Position numbers and translations under genes: made by a program
Assembly: GCA_030686995.1 (NCBI GenBank)
Contig: CM060696.1
Span: forward strand, 12,995,987-13,059,986
Source of the DNA: Artemisia argyi
Taxonomy: Eukaryota; Streptophyta; Magnoliopsida; Asterales; Asteraceae
DNA: 64,000 nucleotides
Direction of reading: 5' to 3'
Notes under the pieces: generated by a model
The model's input: only the letters and a program-made list of their open reading frames with translations
Databases searched by the model: none
Told to the model about the DNA's origin: nothing
Shown here: positions 50,503 to 60,950 of the stretch, in pieces
How positions within the stretch are numbered: the stretch's first letter is position 1
Layout: each line of letters opens with the position of its first letter

Positions 50503-50765
50503 CTACCAGACTACAAAGGGAAAATGGGGGTAGCTGGCTCACATAGACTCCTCGGTCGCCCAGGTTGCCTCACGTGGTGGTTGGTTCTTCCAAGGAACTT
50601 TAACAAAACGAATAACTTTATTTCTCGTGACTCTCTCCTGTCTATCAAGAATGGCTTCCGGTTTTTCTGGAAGTGACATATCTGGTTGAATCTGATCAAA
50701 AGGGTATGACACCATATGTAGAGGATGATAATTGTATCTTCTGGCAAGCTCATATGGAATACGAA
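50503..50765 (-). pseudogene. Chromodomain relic of element E
   Basis: Minus-strand reading holds ILDRQERVTRNKVIRFVKV and a following PWKNQPPREATWATEESM, the chromodomain wording of plant chromoviruses, after an integrase-tail linker RIPYELARRYNYHP. A TGA interrupts it four codons from SYPHFPF; the final TAG is at 50503-50505. It shows E is a chromovirus but a different lineage from C. Confidence 0.75.
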
Positions 50766-50769
50766 CAAA

Positions 50770-53093
50770 ATTTCAAATCAAATTAACTGTATCAAACAGT
50801 AGAGATCTCTACAAGAGCTTGAGATTGGTGACAGATGTATCGAGGTCAACAGAATGAAAAAAATCGAGAGTTAAATTTTATCCAATTATCTAACGAATGC
50901 AGAGTCAACGCATAGGTAGAATGAACCTAAAGTTTCACAAGTCGCAGAAAATTCAACGAAGATCAAATTCTAAGCTTTATAGATACTCCCCAAGATATCC
51001 TATGGCCACAATAAGTGCACGTTATATGATGTAAGTATTGTCACGTTGGCCAGGCGTCATAATACTAGCATCATATAAATATGCCCTCATAACGGTCATA
51101 CTTTATCACGAATCGTAAACAAACCAACCAATCTTAGTTCACATATTACTTCTATCATCCAGAGGTCAACCGAAATCAAGCGTCATAACCAAGAGGAACA
51201 TTCAATAACAAAACAATGGAAGTCTCAATGAATAACTAAAGTAAAACAAAACTACTCGCAAGAGTAACGGAAATCTAATCATATCAGCAATTAAGGTACG
51301 TCGTCTCAAAAGCATCAATTTTCCCATAATTCGTCAAAATTTCCAAAACAAGACTATTATCAGCATATGCAGAATGAACACGGAACAGAGATGATATTGG
51401 AGAACCTAAATCATCCAAGGATCACATTACCAGATAACGAAACTCAAGAAATTAACAAGAGTGAGCATAAGTCATCATTAACTTCATCCTTCACAGAATC
51501 AACTCTTCCAAACAACAAAATGGTTTGTTCCAAAACCACCCATTCAAAAAAAACCAAATCTCTTCAAGTCCAAGTAATCTGTCTTCTTTTGTCTATCAAT
51601 CTGGGAGTGAAACAAAACTGTGAACTTGAGTCTGATTCATCAAGCCTTCTGCAGTTCTTCTTAGAATGAGATGGAGTAATGTGAATTCTTGACACTATAT
51701 TTAAATCCCTTCATCATCCAGTCTGCTTCCGCTCTTAATTCATCTTAGTACAACCAAGATGAATAGGGAAGTGAGACTACATGTCTTCATCAGCTCCAGG
51801 TTCGCCACCTTGACTAGCTTCTTGTCCCCTGCATCGCCAACACTTCTGCCTTGTAAGGATTGTCTTCACTCTTCATGGTAGCCACTGTTGTTGTCAATTC
51901 CAGGTCAGGCAGTGAAGTTAATCTTCTCATACGTTTCTAGTTGTCTTGATGCATACGCAAAATCTTCTATGCTTTAAAAGAGTATAACCAAGTCTCTTCC
52001 TGAAATTTCCTAAAATTTGCTCTCCCTAAAAATATGGAAGTTAATTTCTATTTCAGCTCTTCCCAAAACTCCGTCCTCAATCAAACTAAGTCGCTTCCTT
52101 TTGTTCAAGAAATTTATAAATGGTAACGCAAATTGGTAAGCATCTTCCAAGATTCTTCTGTAAGATTCAAAAGACTAGCTTTTCAAATTTATTGTTGGTC
52201 TTGATCACTTGGTGATAGTTTCAGATCTTGCGGAATTTAAAGAGATATTCTAATCTAAGAACACCGTTGCCCAACAAATATCAATCTCCTAAAATGCACA
52301 AATGGTCGCCAAATTTCTAACAAGGTACAAAATGGTTTCCATATCCTTTCTCGTCTCCGAATGTACTATTACGTCATACCATGACTGTTTGTCCAAGTAC
52401 TCATGAGAAAACGCTATTTATCAGATTCACAAGATGGTCAGAGCTTAAGCAAATACTATTAGCGTCAATAACCGTCATAGTAGTCGTCATGAATACGGAA
52501 GGCGATTCCAAAAAAAAAAACCTCAACTCATAACTCCATTTCAGAACATACCACGATGTCATACTATAACAATTCTTCCAAATATTTACGAAAACATAAT
52601 CTCACCATATGCACAGAAATAGTTGACGGGATAGCCAATACAATTGGAATCATCGACTTATTATTACGAATACAAAAACGGCTTCAAAAATCATCTTAAG
52701 GAACCTTCACGTTCACCCACGTCGTCTCTCCTCTTCTTCACCAATAAAACTGATATACTTCACGGGCTTACTCTCGGTTAGTAAACTCATTTCTTAGAAG
52801 TTCTTTTATTTGTTTCTTCAGTCTTTCAAATGAAGCCATCGGAAACGGATTTTCAAAGGTAGGTCAAAATCTTATCAAAGATAAACGGAATTGTAGAACA
52901 ACTACATTCGCCAAACCAGACAGATAATTCACGAATTAGGATCAAGTGTAAGGTTCATCAAAATTCTTTAGGTAGATAAGTTAACAATTCAAAAAGGTTG
53001 AGATTTTGTTCAGCTTCTTCGCCCAAATGTGCCTCATTGCGAATACGAACATTGTATTGTTGTCAAAATGATACGTGTGGGATACTAGTTGCC
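50770..53093 (-). pseudogene. Decayed pol region of element E
   Basis: No long frame survives. At 52740-52845 the minus strand reads RLKKQIKELLRNEF, which resembles the segment just before gypsy RT; the following KYISFIGEEEE would match the start of RT in degraded form. The short plus-strand ORF at 51367-51669 has no recognisable domain and is probably chance. Confidence 0.4.
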
Positions 53094-53299
53094 AACATTG
53101 ATAAGGCGAAAAGTGTACCGCTTTTAAAGGGTCATTTAAGCCCAAATTCGTATTTATTTGATCAATTATTGCCCTAAATCGTTCCTTTTGTCATTTTAGG
53201 TACTTTTGAGAAGAAATTCAGAAAAGGAGGCATTTTGGATGTTTTTGGAGCGTAAAAGTGAAGAAAATGACAAAGTCTCAAAATCCTTGCTGGAACAGT

Positions 53300-53555
53300 A
53301 CCTGACGGTGTCAAGAGTTAAATCCTGATGGCGTCAAGCTTTGCAAAAGAGATGGAAGTGGAGAATATAACGTGACGGTCCAGAATGTTTTTAGTGCAAA
53401 GACCTGACGGCGTTACCAAGGCCATCAGGGTTGGCTTGCACGTGACGGCCCAGAGTAATTTCTTCTTGACGGCGTCACAATTGGATCTAGGCAATACGAT
53501 TTTCACTTTGGCGGCGAGTTGACGGCGTAACAATTTACAACATGACGCCGTCACC
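53300..53555. promoter_or_regulatory. Array of TGACGnCGTCA palindromes upstream of TATA
   Basis: About nine full or partial copies of tgacggcgtca or its halves in 255 bp (near 53303, 53326, 53372, 53405, 53443, 53467, 53519, 53543). TGACG is the core recognised by plant TGA-type bZIP factors (as-1 element). The last copy is some 15 bp before the TATA box. All A and B LTRs have the array. Confidence 0.6.
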
Positions 53556-54439
53556 CTATAAAATCTATATATAGTTTTGCAATTTTTCATTGTAAAGTGT
53601 GGAATATTAGCGTAACTTTGAAGGGACGAATTTCATAAACCCTAGGTCGAACTTTGCAGCTTTTTCAAGGGTTTCCACCCCTTGAATCTTCCATGTTTCA
53701 ATAAAGATAAGTATTCATTCAAATCATTCAATATGTCTATGTATTGTGTGATTATATCTTGCGCTTGTCTTTCTTTTAACATGCTAGGCTAGATCTTTAT
53801 TGTGTTTGCTTAGATGTAGTGAAACCTAGATGTTGATTATTGGTTGACTGCTTGTTTATAATTGTTTAGGATGAATGTATTCTATTTTAGGCTTAAGAAA
53901 ACTGGCAGACTTCCAATTGGTAACTTGCTTGAACGTCTTAAGCAACATGATCGGAGGTGTACTACGATTTTTGGTTGTATTTAATGCATAAGTGAATTCT
54001 AATGATCCCATATTAGGAGCTTCTTAGCCGGCTTGACATAGGAGTGAAGTAGGATTTTATAGAGTTAGGGAATATTGTACACGGCCCTACGACTAGTATT
54101 AAGGAATATGACCCGTCATTCATGCAATTGTAACAAGCTAATCAACCGGTAAAAGATATCTAGGAGTAATGAAATCTAAGTAAACAAAACTTTTCCCATT
54201 ACTGTTTCCACCACAATTTAGTTTAAGTTTTATTTTATTTTATTTTGATTGCATCTTTAGCTATTTGTGTTAGTTGACTAGCAACTAATTCCGCCCACTC
54301 CTTCAAAACCCGAGATTTTACTTGCTTTTTATAAAATATAAAAAATACAAAAAGAATCTTCCCTTACCTCTAGACCTAGTTTAGTAGATTGTCTAATCCT
54401 AGTGAACACTATTCCTGAGTTGAACGATCAATCCCCCGG

Positions 54440-54467
54440 TACTTGTCACTATACTATACTACAACGA
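54440..54467 (+). other. Segment complementary to 5' half of tRNA-Asp
   Basis: actatactacaacga (54453-54467) is complementary over 15 bases to positions 2-16 of plant tRNA-Asp(GUC) as I remember it. The preceding tacttgt extends the match to position 24 if one duplicated 'atagt' is skipped. It is present in all four A/B LTRs (42140-42167, 48560-48587, 62020-62047). The element's primer site is of tRNA-Asp type. Confidence 0.55.
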
Positions 54468-54560
54468 TCAGGTACACTGCCTGGCGGGGATTGCAAGCTT
54501 TTCGAGATCCCTTGAGAGGTAAAACCTTTTGTGAGGGCGCAATCCCGCACATCAAGTTTT

Positions 54561-54578
54561 TGGCGCCGCTGTCAGGGA
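54561..54578 (+). other. Primer-binding site of A, two changes
   Basis: tggcgccgctgtcaggga; relative to the site in B and D it has C-to-T and G-to-A changes at positions 12 and 14, as cytosine deamination would give. It lies six bases after the LTR. Confidence 0.8.
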
Positions 54579-54725
54579 ATAGTTATTGTCTAGGTTAGAA
54601 TTTCTTTTTATTAGGTCTACTTACTAGATTCCTTTCTAGTAAGATTTTTTATTTTTATTTTTAGGTTTTCTTTAGTCTATTTTTTCTCTTTTTTTCTTTG
54701 TTCATAACCATTATCATCCGACATC

Positions 54726-56458
54726 ATGGAAGGTGGTAATATCTTTGAACCCATCAACCCACCACTTCAAAACCACCCATAAAACCCACCACAACCAAAC
54801 CAACCTCTAGACCCTGAACTTTAGGAGAGTATTCCCGTCCTAGCCACCAAGGCTATCGGAACACCATTGAGCTCACTCAAGGAGCCAATGTGTCTCCCTT
54901 GCGATCCGACACCATCCGGTTGGTGCAAAGCGGATGTGCATTCCATGGACTTCGTTCCGAAGATCCTAATCAACATCTCAAGGACTTCCTTAAAATCGTA
55001 GATTCCATAGACCTTGATGTTGCAACTAGAGAGACGACCCGATTACGTCTATTCCAATTCTCTTAACGTGATCAAGCTAGTCAATGGCTTGAGCGTTTAT
55101 CCGCAGGATCCATCACCTCTTGGGATGATCTCACTTCTCGTTTCCTTGCTTAATTTTTCCCACCGGGGAGAACTACCAAGCTTAGAAATGACATCTTGAT
55201 GTTCCAACAACGTCAAGGTGAAACTCTCTATGAAGCATGGACTCGTTTCAAGGACTTACTCCAAAAAGTCCCTCATCATGGCATAGATCTTTGGCTCAAA
55301 GTCCAAATCTTCTATGACCATATCGATCTCTCCACAAGGCGAACCATTGACCAATCGACCGGTGGCAAGCTTCGTGATCTAAGTGCGGAAGAGTCATGGG
55401 AACTCATAGAAGATCTTGCTCTCTATGACAACTAAAGTTGGAATGATCCTCGTGATTTGAACAAAATGGTCAAGGCAATATCTTTGCCTTCGTACAATTC
55501 TAGCACTCCCGACCGTAGGATCATGAAACTTGAAGACCAAGTCAAGTTTCTCATGAAATCCTACGAAGCTCCTAAGCCTTCAAGCCAAGTGAACAAAATC
55601 ACTTCTTCATGCGAATTATGTAGTGGTCCCCATGACACTCGTGATTGCGTGGAACTCCCCGGACAAGCTTTTGCAGATTACGCATCCTCACGTACCGACG
55701 AAGCGGGAGATAAGTGGTACACTTTCAAACCCGAGCCAAACCCTTAAGGTGATTCGTACAATCCTTCTTGGAAAAATCACCCGAACCTTAGGTGGAAGCA
55801 AAACCAAAAGATGCCCCAAAACAATTATTCCAATCCACCTAATCGTTACTAACTAAACGGTCCACCCTCTAACCGTACTTTTAACAACAATCCTTCCAAT
55901 AACTATGGTAGTACCAATAATCTTGAAGGATTGATGTCAAAGTTTATGGCATCTCAAGAAGCTCGAATAGCTAAGTTTGAATCCGAATTCAATCAACAAC
56001 AAACGAAGATGACCAATAAAATTGACAACTTGTTGAAAGCCCTCAACAACCAAATGCTAGCTACACCTAGGAAGGACATTAGGGATACTAGTAGTGAAAC
56101 CCAAATTAAGGATCCCTCATCATCCAAACACGTCCACTTTGTCAATGTTATCACTATTAAGCCAATCGATAAAAATATTGAAGGAAGTGATAGCGATGAA
56201 GTTAAGGTAGAAATTGCACCTAAGGATGATATTGAGGAAGTTGAGGATAAAAAGGAAGAGAAGTTAGAAGATGTAGGGGATTATTTCAATAGGTTACCCA
56301 CCAAGGAAGAACGGGAATATCACAAGAATCTCTTTGATGACCCCGAGACACCTTACATCCTTGGCTCACCAATCATTAAAACGGGTGACCCCTCTAACAT
56401 CAATATACCATGCAACATTGGGCATGTGCATGTGTGGAAAGCTTACATCGATCTTTGA
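54726..56458 (+). pseudogene. Gag-like polyprotein of element A
   Basis: ATG at 54726 (MEGGNIFEPINPP). A one-base deletion near 54810 relative to B shifts the frame, after which the Gag domain (TLYEAWTRFKDLLQKVPHHG, 55196-55435), the CELCSGPHDTRDC knuckle (about 55600-55650), an Asn-rich stretch and a coiled-coil-like SQEARIAKFESEFNQQQ can be read, with stops at about 55065, 55154, 55433, 55745 and 55850. The acidic segment 56160-56280 (GSDSDEVKVE, DDIEEVEDKKEEK) precedes the protease-like part and the run stops at TGA 56456-56458. Not functional. Confidence 0.85.
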
Positions 56459-56981
56459 TCTCCCATAAACATTATGACTAGGATCCATTATATTGGGTAA
56501 TGAAAAAGCAACTTGGACCTAGGATATTTCCCAACACGGGTTGGATGAGTAATTTTGTGGGAAGAGTAAAAGGACTACACGTTTTTGTAGGTAACTTTAC
56601 ATACATTACCGACTTTGTGATTGTTGAAGATATTCGTTCGGTAATAGATGGTTGTTTGTTGTTTGAGACAAGTAGTATTCGGAAAGCCATTTGTTGAGAC
56701 CTCTAAGATGAATTATGACCCGTCTCTAGGGATAGTTAGATTCAAGGATGAGAACGACGAGATCGCTTACCAAATGCCCTATAAGATTGAACAGTTCCAT
56801 CTTCTATCAAGCCTTGAAAAGGAACACAAGCAATCAGTCTACTATAGGAATGATGAGGACAGACGTAGAGGAGTAGACTATGTCATGGGTAGAATATTAG
56901 GTTTCTACAAAGAATGTTTACAACTAGGTCCGGAGTATAAAACTAGGATTGAGGATGACCTATAGAACGTGACCAATGACG
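56459..56981 (+). pseudogene. Protease-like 3' part of A polyprotein
   Basis: Two overlapping frames (56500-56697 and 56648-56965) read FVGRVKGLHVFVGNFTYITD, then a block with IRFKDENDEIAYQMPYKIEQ-like wording and GRILGFYKECLQLGPEYKTR. The layout follows an aspartic-protease-derived domain in related Asteraceae proteins. A frameshift near 56650 and flanking stops inactivate it. No RT follows; the next 2.4 kb up to the 3' LTR are non-coding. Confidence 0.7.
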
Positions 56982-59453
56982 AGGTCACGTAATTACCCAT
57001 GACCTTGAGTCTAGCTACAAGACTCGTAAATAAAGAAAAGCGCTTCTTGGGAGGCAACCCAAGCTTTTTACTTGTTTTGTTTATTTGTTTGATTTTATTT
57101 GTTTCCGTATACGTGTTTATTTTTATTGTTGGTCAATCATGTTTCAAGGTAAATTGTGAAAATGCTTTATTTTGTATTTAACTTCGTCTTAATTACATAT
57201 AAAGGTATTTTGCAAAAAACTAAGTGTAAGGGGAGACCCGAAAATTTGTTTATAAGATCGAAAATGAGCATGATTTACTACAATATTAAATAAGCATGTA
57301 TATTAGTATTTGTTAGAGTCAAATGCTTGTATTGAGTCATAATGATGTTTTGCAGGATTTTCCAGTAAATAAAGCATAAGTTTTTCCATAAATTTTCCGG
57401 AAACTTAACAAAAGATTTTTCCAGGAACATTCTGACGGCGTCAGGAATTAAAACCTGACGGCGTCAGGCACTTAAAATCTGAAAAATTTTGCGAGTTTCG
57501 TTTAAACCGGAATCTTAAAGTTTTTGTTGATTCTTTAGTTTTATAAACTCCAGGAAATCTGCAAACATTCATTCCATAAGCATTATATCTTAATTTGTTT
57601 TCTAGGATTTTATTTTTATTATATATAGATTGCCACCGATTTTACGCGAGGTTTGCCTTGATTGTTTTCTCAGGTTTAACAGGTTATGTATGACAAGAAT
57701 ATGATTATATTTCTGGAAGGATGCTTTCAAAGTTCATTTTCTTAGAGGAAGATCTAACCTTGTTGACACACTATCCACACCGAACGAATCAGGGGAGTAT
57801 TTGTTTTCATTCTTTTACCTGCTTTACTTTTACATCTTTAATTGAACATTAGGGATAATGTTCAACCTAAGTGTAAGGGGAGGGTAAATGATGATACCTT
57901 ATAGGATACAATTGCACTTGAGTTTGTTTGTTTGATAGTAGGTGTGTAATAAAACTAAGAGAAATACTTGCTAGGGTAATTTTAGCGCCAAATTTAATTT
58001 TTTTTACAACATTTAGGAGTGAAACTTTAGCCTTAACAAGCATCTCATGGATAGGAGTTATATGACTAGCACAAAACCGTCCCACAAAAAAAATTTCCAC
58101 CCAAATATGTGAGGTTCGCCTTTAAATTTGATAGGAAAAGCATTCCTTATTAGTGCTTATGTGTGTACCGATAGTATTTAGATTCTAGAACTTGCGTTAG
58201 TGATGCATCCCGAGACCGCTAGTGAGACTACATTCGTGTAGTAGGATTTACTACATGATAAGAGGCATTAGGATCACCCTTGTGTTTAAACCCGTATCAT
58301 AATTAATTGACCATTTAAGTCATATTACTTGACTAGCAAAGTCAATTAATTTTCCCACACCTTAGCGTTGTACTCATTTTTAGTACACGAAACCCCTAGT
58401 AAACCCCTCCGATCCTATCTTTTCGTTTTTAACTTTAAGCATTTTACTTAAAGGAAGAATTTGTTAACAATCCACCCAAATGTGCAACCAAATCGCCTTA
58501 GCCTTCCTTGTATGCACTCATCTTTAGTGCATCATTATTACATGTTTAAACCTTTAGTTAATTGTCTAATTGATTACATGGTTGCTAAGTCGAGTCATAT
58601 CTTGTACATATTGTTTTGGGATGATTGAGACTCATGGGTAAAGTACTAGTGATATGGAGTAATGGGGAAGGCGTCATTTATTACCTCCATATGTGCGTTA
58701 ATATTTAAAAGTACTCCAAGTGTTTTGATTATCTTGATTCGAGTCATTAGAGTAGTTTATTGTAAAGTATGTAAAAATTCAAGTGTAAGGGGGACGTAAA
58801 TCCCCTATGATGTATTATTTTGGATGGTAGGGTAAAAGTTTATGCAAAAAAAAAAAAAAAAAAAAAAACTAGAGAAAAAAAATAGAAAAAGAAAAAGAGA
58901 AAAACATACGGACTACCATCCCGTTTCATTCTATGTTTGTTTTAAGTTTTTATTATTTTTTATTTATTAGCTTAAGTCGAGTCGAGTCTTGGCTTAGCAA
59001 CGCCATATTGTACATGTAATTAACCAAGATGATTAACTCGCCACCAGTAAATATTGCCTTTATCCAACAAAACCATGTTTTCCATATCCCTACACCTCAC
59101 GTTATAACCCTTTAAAAGACCTCTTTGATAGTTTATCCTAGGTGCTTACGCCAAGTGGTGGAGGTTTGATCCTTTCCCAAGCCTATGGTAATCTATTTGC
59201 TATGACAGGTAGTGAGAGATGTTTTCCCTTTCCATATTGTGATATTACTTTATTACACCCGAGAGATGTGAGTATCTAAACACTATTTGTGAGGTGCTAG
59301 TATATGACCTCCGTGCTTGTTTTTGGTTTTTAGTGGAACGATTATTTGTTGTAATTACTTTTATATTAGTGTTAAATGACCCATAACTTGTATTTTGATT
59401 AGAATAAAAGCGCATTTTCTTGAGGACAAGCAAATCTCAAGTGTAAGGGTATT
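56982..59453 (+). other. Long non-coding 3' region of element A
   Basis: Aligns with 43509-45840 of B in inverse orientation. It contains two TGACGGCGTCAGG palindromes (57433-57475), three internal copies of the polypurine-like aagtgtaagggg (57221, 57868, 58781), a poly(A) tract (58845-58868) and no ORF that is kept between the two copies. Confidence 0.75.
59439..59453 (+). other. Polypurine tract of A
   Basis: aagtgtaagggtatt immediately before the 3' LTR start tgataaggcg. Confidence 0.7.
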
Positions 59454-59726
59454 TGATAAGGCGAAAAGTGTACCGATTTTAAGGGGTCATTTAAGCCCGA
59501 ATTCATACTTATTTGATCAATTATTGCCCTAAATCGTTCCTTTTGTCATTTTAGGTACTTTTGAGAAGAAATTCAGAAAAGGAGGCATTTTGGATGTTTT
59601 TGGAGCGTAAAAGTGAAGAAAATGACAAAGTCTTAAAATCCTTGCTGGAACAGTACCTGACGGCGTCAAGAGTTAAAGCGTGATGGCGTCAAGCTTGGCA
59701 AAAGAGATGGAAGTGGAGAATATAAC

Positions 59727-60950
59727 TGTTAATACAAATATTGCCTAAAAACGTTATTTATATTTTACGATATTTGCTAAGTTTTGTTAATGACAAAATA
59801 TGAACTTTAGTTTATAGTAATAACATCACTTTAGTTTTAAGTCTTGTATAAATAGGTTTACATTTCTTTTTAAGCAAAACATTGTTTTTATTTCTTTATT
59901 TAAAAAGTGTCATGTCACATCATGCAATTATGGTAAGCTTGTGTGTTTGACTTACCATAAGGTCTTACACATTTTTGGAAGCATTCCACTTTTGATTCAA
60001 TGTGTTTAACTAGAATTTAGTTGATGTGATCTTGGTTGGTTTGGAAAGATTTATTGCAAAACTTACTGCAAGCCTGGCGGAACCCTGGGGGTACACGGGC
60101 AGAACCCATCTGAGGGTTCCGCAGTATCCGCCAGACCTGCTATTTGTTTTGCTATAAATACCAAGCCACTTGCTAATTTTCATCTATCACTTTAGGACAT
60201 ATATTTCATATATTCTTTCAACTAACTTAGTAACATTTGATTTGTGTGATCCTCTTATGTAGCAAGGGAGTTCACAAGTTCATCCAAGAAGTTACAAGTT
60301 TCAACTCTTAAGTTGCAAGACTTGTTAGCTTTGTTATGTATAAGCTTTGGTAGTTTATACTTCATTTGTATTGTGTGTAGAAGTGATCGGTTAGTATTTT
60401 AGGCCTCAAAATACATAAGTGTAACGAGAGTTGTTGTACCCTTGTAAAAGAACTAACGGGAGTGGTTGTACCCTTGTAAAAGAACTAACGGGAGTGGTTG
60501 TACCCTTGTAAAAGAACTCGACACCTAGCCTAGTGTCGGAAATAGTGGATAGGCGACGTTTGGTTGGTTCTACCTTGAACTAGGACTCAGTATCTAGCTT
60601 TGTACCGGAAAAAGTGTAAGCGACGTTGTAAAGGTTTCTCCACCGGGAAAGGAGCTTGTTGATTAGTGCTTATAACTCTCGAGTTGGAAACTCGGGGCGT
60701 GGATGTAGGGCAAGGAAAAAGAGTCCTTGTAGCCGAACCACGATAAACAATCGTGTTGTGGTTTGATCGTTTCTTTCTTTGTCTTTGCTTATTACGTATT
60801 GTCTTTAGTTAGAATTGTTAACTACACGTAAAGCTTTTCAAAGAATCAAACAAGTAATTTGAGTTTATATCTTTAACAAACGTAAAATTTTAAAAGATAA
60901 TCAAGTGAAAAAGCGGTAAACTATTCAATCCCCCCTTCTAGTTTTCCACA
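59727..60950 (+). mobile_element. Solo Copia-type LTR (SIRE/Maximus-like)
   Basis: 1224 bp from tgttaatacaaat to agttttccaca with perfect TSD ataac (59722-59726 and 60951-60955). No primer site or internal sequence follows, so it is a solo LTR left by recombination. TATA-like gctataaata is at 60151-60160. The caatccccccttctagtttt ending resembles SIRE-type Copia LTRs. It includes a hairpin (60070-60145) and a tandem array (60424-60520). Confidence 0.88.
60424..60520. repeat. 36-bp tandem repeats in solo LTR
   Basis: Three copies of a unit with gttgtacccttgtaaaagaa followed by ctaacgggagtg; the last two are identical. Confidence 0.88.

Larger units (their letters stand above)
53099..54554 (+). 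repeat. 5' LTR of element A, 1456 bp
   Basis: Starts tgataaggcgaaaagtg and ends cgcaatcccgcacatca. Order: TGACG/CGTCA array (53300-53555), TATA-like tatatatag (53566-53574), AT-rich body, and the tRNA-Asp-complementary segment (54440-54467) about 90 bp before the end. Confidence 0.95.

Noticed and set aside
51367..51669. 100-codon plus-strand ORF in the decayed pol region of E
   Set aside because: No domain, Ser/Asn/Lys-rich composition as expected by chance in AT-rich DNA, and antisense to the element.
57867..58100. 77-codon ORF, present on opposite strands in both A (57867-58100) and B (44924-45157)
   Set aside because: Kept between copies only as far as the DNA itself is; antisense to the elements, no domain, and it starts and ends at low-complexity tracts.
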